DNA of 64,000 nucleotides from Fimbriimonadales bacterium. GTDB lineage: Bacteria > Armatimonadota > Fimbriimonadia > Fimbriimonadales > GBS-DC. Below the pieces are notes generated by a model. That model did not search any database and had not been told where the DNA came from. It was given only the letters and a program-made list of their open reading frames with translations. Both the position numbers and the translations under genes were made by a program. The DNA lies in NCBI GenBank assembly GCA_025061985.1, contig JANXAW010000026.1, forward strand, positions 1 to 64,000, in the 5' to 3' direction. Below, piece after piece: positions 55,135 to 61,540 of the stretch (positions are counted from its first letter, which is position 1; each line of letters starts with the position of its first letter).

Positions 55135-56463
55135 TTAGGCTTGTGCTTGCTGCTCCGATTCAGGCAGGGCGGGAGTGGGCTGCCACCGCACATACAAAGT
55201 CAGCCCGTCGACGCGATCTACCTTCACTAGCTCCCCTTCTTCTATCGGTGGGTCCAGAGCAATGGCGCGCCACAGAGAGCCGTCCACAAACACCATTCCC
55301 TCAGGGTCAAGGCGCGTGCGCACCTGCCCCGTCATGCCCACCAGACGCTCTCGCCCACTTACCTTGCGACGGAACTGAGCTCGAATCCCTGAGTAGGCGA
55401 TGAACGTAAACAGGGCAGCCGTCAGCGCCGTCATCGTGCCAACTAGCCATAGGCTCACGCGGAACACAGGCGAGTCGGACTGGAACAAGATGATGGAACC
55501 GATGGCGAACGACACTAACGCCCCCGCCGTAAGGATACCATGTGAACTTGTAAACAGCTCCGCCACAAACAGGGCGAACGCAAGCAAAATCAGGGCGACC
55601 CCCAACACATTAACAGGCAGCACAGAAGCAGCATACAACGCCAACAACAGCGCGATAATCCCAATGACGCCCGGAAAAGTAGCACCAGGGTTTTGCAATT
55701 CGCCTAGCAAGCCGTAAATTGCCAGCAGCATTAGAATGTAGAATACGTTCGGGTGCGCCAGGAATATCAGGAGCGACTCGCGCCACGTCTTGGGCACTTC
55801 GCGAAGAGGGACGTTGCGCGTGCGCAGCACCACCGTGCGCCCGCCAGCTAACCGCACAGAGCGTCCATCTATCTTCGCCAACAGTTCCTGCGGAGTGGTG
55901 GCAATCAGGTCTATCACGCGCTTCTCCAATGCTTCCGTTTCAGTAACGGATGCTGCCTCGGTGACCGCCTTGACCACCCAGTCGGCGTTGCGCCCACGCT
56001 GTTTAGCGATGGTCTTAGCATAGGCAATAGTGTCGCTCATTACTTTGCGCTTCATATCTTTGGGGATGTCCTCTCCCCCCATGCTGACAGGTGTTGCGGC
56101 GCCGATGTTTGTGCCTGGCGCCATCGCGGCGATATTGGCAGCTACAGTGATAAACACCCCAGCCGAACCTGCGCGCGCTCCCGAAGGATACACGAACACG
56201 ATCACGGGGATGGGACTGTTGAGGAAGGTGGTGGTGATGTCGCGCGTGGCTTGCATCTCACCCCCAGGGGTATCCAGTAAGACCATAAACGCCGCCGCGT
56301 TGGCTTTGACGGCGTCCGCATGCGCGCGCATAAGATAGTCCGCGGATGCGCGATGCACAATCTCTTTGAACTGGATGTAGTACACAGGGCGCGCTGTCCG
56401 CGGCTGCGCTCCCGCCGTCAGCAACATCCCCCACAGCAGTCCCCAGAACAGGTGCAGTCTCAT
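55135..56463 (-). CDS. NfeD-like membrane-bound ClpP-class serine protease
   Basis: A 442-residue long NfeD protein. A signal/anchor helix is followed by a ClpP-like protease domain (AAAFMVLLDTPGGEMQATRD, catalytic Ser in SGARAGSAGVFITVAANIAA and Lys in a KTIAKQRGR region), a cluster of transmembrane helices (about 245-370) and a C-terminal OB-fold (VGMTGQVRTRLDPEGMVFVD). Such proteins are linked to membrane-raft quality control with SPFH/stomatin partners; no stomatin gene is adjacent. Start ATG 56463 sits 7 bases behind a -10 box. Confidence 0.9.
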   Translation of the reverse strand: MRLHLFWGLLWGMLLTAGAQPRTARPVYYIQFKEIVHRASADYLMRAHADAVKANAAAFMVLLDTPGGEMQATRDITTTFLNSPIPVIVFVYPSGARAGSAGVFITVAANIAAMAPGTNIGAATPVSMGGEDIPKDMKRKVMSDTIAYAKTIAKQRGRNADWVVKAVTEAASVTETEALEKRVIDLIATTPQELLAKIDGRSVRLAGGRTVVLRTRNVPLREVPKTWRESLLIFLAHPNVFYILMLLAIYGLLGELQNPGATFPGVIGIIALLLALYAASVLPVNVLGVALILLAFALFVAELFTSSHGILTAGALVSFAIGSIILFQSDSPVFRVSLWLVGTMTALTAALFTFIAYSGIRAQFRRKVSGRERLVGMTGQVRTRLDPEGMVFVDGSLWRAIALDPPIEEGELVKVDRVDGLTLYVRWQPTPALPESEQQAQA

Positions 56464-56470
56464 CACCCTT

Positions 56471-56476
56471 ATTTTA
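56471..56476 (-). promoter_or_regulatory. -10 box of the nfeD-like gene, leaderless
   Basis: GGTAAAAT, seven bases (AAGGGTG), then ATG on the minus strand. The AAGGG could act as a very close ribosome site instead. Confidence 0.45.
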
Positions 56477-56566
56477 CCCAAGTAGGTATTATTCAATCTT
56501 GCTGCGGGGAAACAAAAACCCACGCATCCGCCGACAATTAGGCCTGAGGGAGGCGACGCTAGTGCG

Positions 56567-57604
56567 ATGATTTGCCCTAAGTGCTTTGCGGAGATACCTG
56601 ACACCAGTGTGTTCTGTTTGGAGTGTGGCTCGCGCCTGAAGGACGATACACTTGACCCGCTTTATGCGGAAGGCTCAGATCGCGAGGTGTATCCGGAGCT
56701 GGCGCGCGCCAACCTGCTGCGCATTCAGGGGCGGTATGAAGAGGCTATTGAAGTGTGTCGTCGCATCTTGGGGCGGTTCCCCAGCAACGAGACTGTGCAC
56801 GCCCTGCTGGGCGACATTTACGCAGACCAAGGTAAGCTGGATGATGCCATCCAGTGGTACGAACTGCTAGTAGAGCTGGCGCCTCAAAACATGCATTACA
56901 GTGCGAAGTTGCATCATCTGCGTGCGCTGCGTGCTGCGCAGTCCGCTCCAGCTTTGCCTACACCTGAAACGAAGCCCGCCAAGCATCGGCTATTCGCCTA
57001 CGGGTTGTATGGATTGCTGGGGTTGATTGTGGTTGGGGCTGCGTTTGTAGCGGGCGCGCGGATGCAGAACCTGCTTAGCACCGAAGCCCAGCCCGCTAAG
57101 GCTACGCAAGCAAGCGTTGTTCCCCCCTCCAAAACCGTTGAAACGCCGCGCATTCCACCGCCAACCCCTGCTGCGCCAGAGCCTTCTCCTGCGCCACCGC
57201 CTACCGCTCCTTTGGAGTTTACGGGCATGAGCGCCGTAGAGGCAGAGTTAGCGTACAAGCTCAGCCAGCAACTTAACGGCACGCCCGTATGGTGCGCTTA
57301 CGAACCATTGGCTGATCGGTGGTATGCTCGTTTGCGCATCCAGTCTGGCGTACTGAGCAAGGGGCGCATCCTGCAAGAAGCATTAGCTCTCGCCCGGGCG
57401 TTCTATGCCAAGTACCCTAACGCCCGCTTAACCGTTGCGATTGTTGTGCCCAGCCCCAGTGGTGGCGACGTGTTGGTGTTCTCAAGCGAGATAGCGCCCT
57501 CTTTAGCAGCTGTTGACCCAGCCGCGCTTCAAGAGGAGCAGGTGCGCGCGCTTTTGCAACAGCTGCAGGCGTGGTGGAACCCCACACTCCGCTTGCAAGG
57601 GTAG
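56567..57604 (+). CDS. Zinc-ribbon, TPR and membrane-anchor protein of unknown function
   Basis: A 345-residue protein. Residues 1-22 form a zinc ribbon (MICPKCFAEIPDTSVFCLEC). About 40-120 contain two or three TPR repeats (NLLRIQGRYEEAIEVCRRIL, LLGDIYADQGKLDDAIQWYE). A transmembrane helix (GLYGLLGLIVVGAAFVAGA) follows, then a Pro-rich linker and a C-terminal alpha/beta domain with a LTVAIVVPSPSGGDVLVF strand. The soluble N-terminus would be cytoplasmic and the C-terminal domain outside. Function not known. Confidence 0.7.
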   Translation: MICPKCFAEIPDTSVFCLECGSRLKDDTLDPLYAEGSDREVYPELARANLLRIQGRYEEAIEVCRRILGRFPSNETVHALLGDIYADQGKLDDAIQWYELLVELAPQNMHYSAKLHHLRALRAAQSAPALPTPETKPAKHRLFAYGLYGLLGLIVVGAAFVAGARMQNLLSTEAQPAKATQASVVPPSKTVETPRIPPPTPAAPEPSPAPPPTAPLEFTGMSAVEAELAYKLSQQLNGTPVWCAYEPLADRWYARLRIQSGVLSKGRILQEALALARAFYAKYPNARLTVAIVVPSPSGGDVLVFSSEIAPSLAAVDPAALQEEQVRALLQQLQAWWNPTLRLQG

Positions 57605-57610
57605 TTGCTC

Positions 57611-58702
57611 CTACGAAGCTGTGGGGACATATGTCTTCTTTCGTCGCGCTCGGATGGCAGCGATTTCTTCCTCAGTGATGGCGCGCTCAAAGCTGCGGAA
57701 GCCCGCCAGACGGAAGCCATGCTTGCGTGCCAACGCCTGCATCGTGCGCACCTGCTCTAAACTGACCTCTTTGCCTAAGGTGAAGTTCTCAATGCGCCCT
57801 TCGAGCGCCAGCATCATCGTCTCTGCCATGCAAGCGTAGGCTGTGCGAGGAGGAAATCCAAAGTCGAAGCCGAAATCCACCTCGCCGGGCACTTCCACCA
57901 CCCCGCCCTCTATCACCAGCACATCGTCGCGCTCGCGTGCCACGCGCACCGAAACATCGCGCGGGCGTGCTACATCCACCACCACCGCCCCCGACTTGAG
58001 GTCTTTGGGGTAGATAATCGCATCGAGCGCGCTGGTGACGGTAATCACCACATCGGCAGTTGGCAAATCGCGCGCAAGGTCTGCAGAAACGCGCACCGTA
58101 CCGCGAGCGATCGGGCGCAGTTGCTCGGCAATCGGTTCTAAGCGTGCCTCGTCGCGCCCTAAAAGGAGAAGCTCACGCGCCTGAGGCGCCAGCGCCTCCG
58201 CGCAGGTGCGCCCAATAGATCCCGTCGCCCCCACCACTGCCACCGTAGCGTCTGCAATATCGATATCCATCTTCTGTGCGCCCAGCACAGCTGCTTCGAT
58301 TGCCGTGGCAACTGTGTAGCTGTTGCCAGTGGTTACGGCGATATCCAAGTGCTTGGCGATGGTGATACCGCCGTCGCCCACCACTGAGGTGAACGCCCCT
58401 AGCCCTATAACGTGCGCTCCTAGCTCTTGGGCGATCTGCCCGCAGCGAATGATTTTCGCATACACCACTTCTAAGGGCAAGCTGAGCATCATTCGGGGCG
58501 AAAGCGGACAACCAATAAACCAGCCCTCTGTGGTCGCTCCTGTCAGCGAGCGTATGCCGGTAATCTTTGACAAAACTACCGGCTCTTTGCGTAGCAGTAG
58601 TTTTTCAACCCAGCGCTCGGGCAAGTAACGTGCCAAGGGGTATTTGCGCGCCACATCCCGCTTGACATCCACAGGATGGATAATGAACGCAAACCGGTGC
58701 AT
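57611..58702 (-). CDS. Acyl-ACP reductase-like (AAR/COG5322) dehydrogenase
   Basis: A 363-residue protein that resembles cyanobacterial long-chain acyl-[ACP] reductase, which makes fatty aldehydes for alkane synthesis. Matching blocks are GAHVIGLGAFTSVVGDGGI, VTTGNSYTVATAIEAA, the NADPH site TVAVVGATGSIGRTCAEAL, VIEGGVVEVPGEVDF, and YACMAETMMLALEGR, whose Cys (about residue 291) aligns by eye with the acyl-binding Cys of AAR. No aldehyde-deformylating oxygenase is in the window, and many homologues outside cyanobacteria are uncharacterised. ATG 58702 is set by a -10 box 7 bases upstream. Confidence 0.72.
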   Translation of the reverse strand: MHRFAFIIHPVDVKRDVARKYPLARYLPERWVEKLLLRKEPVVLSKITGIRSLTGATTEGWFIGCPLSPRMMLSLPLEVVYAKIIRCGQIAQELGAHVIGLGAFTSVVGDGGITIAKHLDIAVTTGNSYTVATAIEAAVLGAQKMDIDIADATVAVVGATGSIGRTCAEALAPQARELLLLGRDEARLEPIAEQLRPIARGTVRVSADLARDLPTADVVITVTSALDAIIYPKDLKSGAVVVDVARPRDVSVRVARERDDVLVIEGGVVEVPGEVDFGFDFGFPPRTAYACMAETMMLALEGRIENFTLGKEVSLEQVRTMQALARKHGFRLAGFRSFERAITEEEIAAIRARRKKTYVPTAS

Positions 58703-58709
58703 GGCCAAG

Positions 58710-58715
58710 AAGATA
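58710..58715 (-). promoter_or_regulatory. -10 box of the AAR-like gene, leaderless
   Basis: GGTATCTT, seven bases, then ATG on the minus strand, just downstream of a strong terminator. Confidence 0.45.
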
Positions 58716-58728
58716 CCCCAACTCAGAA

Positions 58729-58752
58729 AAGCCCCTCCAAATGGAGGGGCTT
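58729..58752 (-). terminator. Intrinsic terminator after the 81-residue protein gene
   Basis: On the minus strand a perfect 10-bp stem AAGCCCCTCC/GGAGGGGCTT with loop ATTT is followed by TTCTG, so the transcript ends in a short U-tract (TTTTCT counting stem bases). Confidence 0.75.
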
Positions 58753-58762
58753 GCACGTGCTC

Positions 58763-59008
58763 TTAGGCGGGATTACCATCTTTGGAGCTTCGTCGCTGTC
58801 GAACGTTCTTTAGCCCGAAGCGATACTTAGCAAACGCCTCTTCTATGCGATCCTCTAAAATAAGTTTCGCGAACTCACGTGCCCCTTCGATCTTTGCTTG
58901 ATTGGGCTTGCGTCGTCGGATTGCCTTTATTGCTTCTGCCATATCGATCTCACCTGCCTTGAACGCTCTAAGGATACCCTCGATGTAAGCGCTGCGTTGG
59001 TCTGTCAT
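58763..59008 (-). CDS. Small charged hypothetical protein
   Basis: An 81-residue basic, helical protein (MTDQRSAYIEGILRAFKAGE, IKAIRRRKPNQAK, LILEDRIEEAFAKYRFG). No family is recognised; the length and charge would suit a small regulator or antitoxin-like protein, but no partner is adjacent. It has its own consensus promoter, a good GGGAGGTC site and its own terminator, so it is a complete single-gene unit and very likely real. Confidence 0.65.
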   Translation of the reverse strand: MTDQRSAYIEGILRAFKAGEIDMAEAIKAIRRRKPNQAKIEGAREFAKLILEDRIEEAFAKYRFGLKNVRQRRSSKDGNPA

Positions 59009-59033
59009 ACCAATGACCTCCCTTGCAGCTTCA

Positions 59034-59063
59034 AGTATACCTTTTTTGGAATGCCCTTGTCAA
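59034..59063 (-). promoter_or_regulatory. Strong promoter of the small protein gene
   Basis: TTGACA (59063-59058) and TATACT (59039-59034) with an 18-bp spacer, on the minus strand. GG precedes the -10. It is the best -35/-10 pair in the minus-strand genes. Confidence 0.75.
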
Positions 59064-59136
59064 GTGAGGCAAAAGCGAGTGTTTCGATAGTAGCTGCGCG
59101 TATTCGTCGCTCTTCCTGCAGCAAGAAGAAGGTGCA

Positions 59137-60030
59137 CTACCCTGCTTCTTCTGTTTCGGAAGCGCCTACTGCGTTCAGCATAAACTGGACAAGAACAGTG
59201 TAGAACTCGTCGGGGCGTTCGTAGCGGGCTTGTACGTGTGCGCATCCTTCTGCCCACCAAAGCTGTTTTGGCTCGCGTGCCGCACGGTAGAGGCGCTCGG
59301 CATGATAGGCAGGGATAAGCTGGTCGTGGGTGCCGTGCATCAGTAGCACGGGGCGAGGCGCAATTTGGGCAATCACTGCCTCAGGTGCCACCTCGCGAGG
59401 CGACCGCCGCGTCATCAGAGCGCCCAGCCAAAGCGTGGGGTGCAGCAGGGGCGAGGCTTTGCCCAACGTGCCGCACCACCAGTCCTTCACCGCCTCGTCT
59501 AAGCGTGCGTAGGCAGAATCCGCAGCGACTGCACGGATACGCGGGTCTTCGGCTGCTGCCAGCAGCACTGCCGCCCCGCCCATCGAAGAGCCGTAGGCAA
59601 CGATTGGTAGCCCTGGCGCCGTACGCGCCACAAAGTCCACTGCCGACAGCACATCCAGTCGCTCGCGATCGCCAATCGTGCAAAGATTGCCCTCACTTTG
59701 ACCCATCGCACGGAAATCAAACACCAAGCAGTGGAAGCCTACCTTCCACAACTCCCTCGCCACGGGCAACGGCTCACAGCGATTCATCAGATAGCCGTGG
59801 CAAAGAATGGCAACCCCTATCGGTTTGGGCGCAGGCATCCACCACCCGTGTAGGCGCACCCCATCGCGCGAAGGAAAGACAACGCTTTGATACGGCATCC
59901 CCAAATCGCGCGGCGTCATAAAAAACGGCGTACGTGGCGGTCGCAGCGACGCCCGCACGACCAGATAGTTCCCCAACAACCATACGCCGACTGCGAACCC
60001 GGCACCCGCAATCAGTGTCAGCCACAGCAC
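59137..60030 (-). CDS. Alpha/beta hydrolase, membrane-anchored
   Basis: A serine hydrolase with an N-terminal transmembrane helix (LWLTLIAGAGFAVGVWLLGN). The fold shows oxyanion ILCHGYLMNRC, nucleophile Ser in VAYGSSMGGAAVLLA (GxSxG), Asp in LLMHGTHDQLIPAYH and His in AEGCAHVQARYERPDEF. The frame is open to 60231, with an ATG at 60156, but no ribosome site is there. A TATACT box followed by seven bases and GTG at 60030 offers a leaderless start giving 297 residues, which I prefer. Substrate unknown. Confidence 0.78.
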   Translation of the reverse strand: MLWLTLIAGAGFAVGVWLLGNYLVVRASLRPPRTPFFMTPRDLGMPYQSVVFPSRDGVRLHGWWMPAPKPIGVAILCHGYLMNRCEPLPVARELWKVGFHCLVFDFRAMGQSEGNLCTIGDRERLDVLSAVDFVARTAPGLPIVAYGSSMGGAAVLLAAAEDPRIRAVAADSAYARLDEAVKDWWCGTLGKASPLLHPTLWLGALMTRRSPREVAPEAVIAQIAPRPVLLMHGTHDQLIPAYHAERLYRAAREPKQLWWAEGCAHVQARYERPDEFYTVLVQFMLNAVGASETEEAG

Positions 60031-60037
60031 GACTACA

Positions 60038-60043
60038 AGTATA
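60038..60043 (-). promoter_or_regulatory. -10 box for the hydrolase gene, leaderless
   Basis: TATACT, seven bases (TGTAGTC), then GTG 60030 on the minus strand. The GG is one base further up (GGGTTATACT). It lies inside the longer open frame, so it is a competing reading, not proof. Confidence 0.35.
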
Positions 60044-60193
60044 ACCCATCTCCTTGGCAGATGTGATGCTCCATCGGCGGGAGATGCTTTGCGGGTGGGG
60101 ATTGACAGATTCCTTAGATGCGACAAAGAGGTATAAATTCGGCACAGGGGGAACATGAAGAATGAACCTAGCGTTGCGTCGTGGTCCATACGT

Positions 60194-60235
60194 GCCGCGG
60201 CTCGACGCATATGCGCCGCAACTCGACACATATGT
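60194..60235. repeat. Two tandem 21-bp units, each with a palindrome
   Basis: Units at 60194-60214 and 60215-60235 match at 17 of 21 positions, all four differences being transitions. Each contains a palindrome, CGCATATGCG and CACATATGTG; the second extends to ACACATATGTGT. Confidence 0.5.
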
Positions 60236-60249
60236 GTGAGGACGCGAAG

Positions 60250-60492
60250 AGAGGGCGTCGTGGTAAGCCCGCGGGGGTGGTGGCGTGCGAGATTTGGCGC
60301 AAGATTGGCGACGCGCCGCCTGCCGACCGTAGCGAGTGCGAGTACGTTGCCTCACCCAGTCGCTCGCCGTATCGGATTGCCTACTCAGGCGAGGTAGCGG
60401 GTCAGACAGTGCATTATGTATTGCGTTGGCGCACGGTACGCGGCGAGGCAGGACCTATTAGCGAAACGCAGAGCGCGACGGTGACGGGGTGA
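60250..60492 (+). pseudogene. Decayed gene fragment, C-terminal fibronectin-like domain
   Basis: From about 60253 the frame reads GRRGKPAGVVACEIWRKIGD, APPADRSECEYVASPSRSPY, RIAYSGEVAGQTVHYVLRWR, and ends GPISETQSATVTG. I recall this as the conserved C-terminal part of a common hypothetical-protein family whose full form is about 200-250 residues with an alanine-rich helical N-terminus. Here no such N-terminus precedes it, only the tandem palindromes, so it looks like a 5'-truncated remnant. The stretch 60493-60610 holds no gene. Confidence 0.45.
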
Positions 60493-60610
60493 GGCGTTTG
60501 CCCTTCTCTACACCTTGCACCTGAAAGCCATCGGCGTCTTGCGGACGAACCTCGTCGGCGGAGACGTCGACGCTACGGTAGGGGCGCGCCCGACTCAGCC
60601 GTCTGGGCTG

Positions 60611-61065
60611 CTATGATTGATCGCAACGAGGAGTCTCTTCGGGCAAGAACATCACTTCCACGCCTGCCAACCCCCGTAAAGCCTCAAAGTGTCTGTCCCG
60701 AGTTAGCAGCGGCAGCCGGTATGCCAGCGCGAACGCAGCAATCCACACATCGTTTTCGGGGATTGGCGTGCCCTGCGCCCGCAGAAACTGCTTCATTTGT
60801 GCATGTACCCGCTGCACAGCGCGCCCAAACGCTAGTAATGGGTAGTCGCCTATCAACGCTTGCATTACCTGCCGCTGGTAGTCGGGGCGTGCGGAAACCA
60901 ACGCGCCGTAATACAGCTCCCCTACCGTGATTCCACATAGATAAATAGATGAAACTGCGCTTGTTCGCCCAGAAGCGCCTTCAGGTTTACCCGCCCACGC
61001 AGTATCTCTGCTACGATGCTTGTATCCAGCAGATACCTACCAGCGCTCTGTGTCAATGCGCTCAC
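60611..61065 (-). pseudogene. VapC-like PIN-domain toxin, frameshifted
   Basis: A PIN-domain ribonuclease gene split by a shift. The first frame, from GTG 61065, reads GRYLLDTSIVAEILRGRVNL with the first catalytic Asp, and stops at TAG after IYVESR. The second frame gives GITVGELYYGALVSARPDY (catalytic Glu), then IPENDVWIAAFALAYRLPLL and TRDRHFEAL (Asp residues). All catalytic acids survive. The span is 455 bases, one short of a multiple of three, so a single-base deletion near 60930-60945 explains it. Its start overlaps the antitoxin gene. Confidence 0.75.
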
Positions 61066-61273
61066 AGCCTTCCTCTATCGCCTGTAGCAGTGCGTCCACC
61101 TCTTCATCGGAGAGTGCGCCTGCGACGCGGTTGAAGTGCGCGGCAGGGATGCCTCTGGGCAGGCGCGGTGGCGTTGGCTCGTCGTCCAGCACCATCAAGC
61201 GCACGCGCTTGCCCTGAAACTCCTGAGCGCGGGCAACAATCTCTTCCCGCAAGCCTTCTAGAATGGTTGGCAT
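61037..61273 (-). CDS. VapB-like antitoxin partner of the broken PIN toxin
   Basis: A 78-residue protein starting MPTILEGLREEIVARAQEFQ, followed by KRVRLMVLDDE and a C-terminal GALSDEEVDALLQAIEEGCE helix. It overlaps the toxin start by 29 bases, the usual arrangement for a toxin-antitoxin pair. DNA-binding family is uncertain; the N-terminal half could form a small beta dimer. The -10 box GGTAAAAT ends 6 bases before the ATG. It is intact while its toxin is not. Confidence 0.65.
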   Translation of the reverse strand: MPTILEGLREEIVARAQEFQGKRVRLMVLDDEPTPPRLPRGIPAAHFNRVAGALSDEEVDALLQAIEEGCERIDTERW

Positions 61274-61279
61274 AGCGCG

Positions 61280-61285
61280 ATTTTA
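61280..61285 (-). promoter_or_regulatory. -10 box of the antitoxin gene, leaderless
   Basis: GGTAAAAT, six bases (CGCGCT), then ATG on the minus strand. Confidence 0.5.
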
Positions 61286-61444
61286 CCTGAGTAGGAACCC
61301 TAACGCACCCATTCGTCGCGTTCCTGTGGCAAAAGCTGTTCATTTGGTGGACGACGGCATGAGACGTGCCCCCTTGCAGACAAGGCCTACTTATTGAAGC
61401 CGCTAGCCAACAACGAGCATTTCCCAAACCCCTTTCACCACCCC

Positions 61445-61473
61445 TTGACGCTTCCCACTCCACATGCTATAAT
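61445..61473 (+). promoter_or_regulatory. Consensus promoter of the GH13 gene
   Basis: TTGACG and TATAAT with exactly 17 bp between and an extended TGC before the -10. The leader to the ATG is about 61 nt with GGGGGCGGG upstream of the start. Confidence 0.75.
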
Positions 61474-61540
61474 ATGCCCAGAATACGATTTCTGAGCAAA
61501 TGCGCGCATGTAGACAGCCCACCGCAGGGGGCGGGCACGA

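Noticed and set aside
60155-60397. An 80-codon plus-strand frame before the decayed gene
   Set aside because: Arg/Ala-rich composition with no family features; the overlapping frame with recognisable domain sequence explains the region better.
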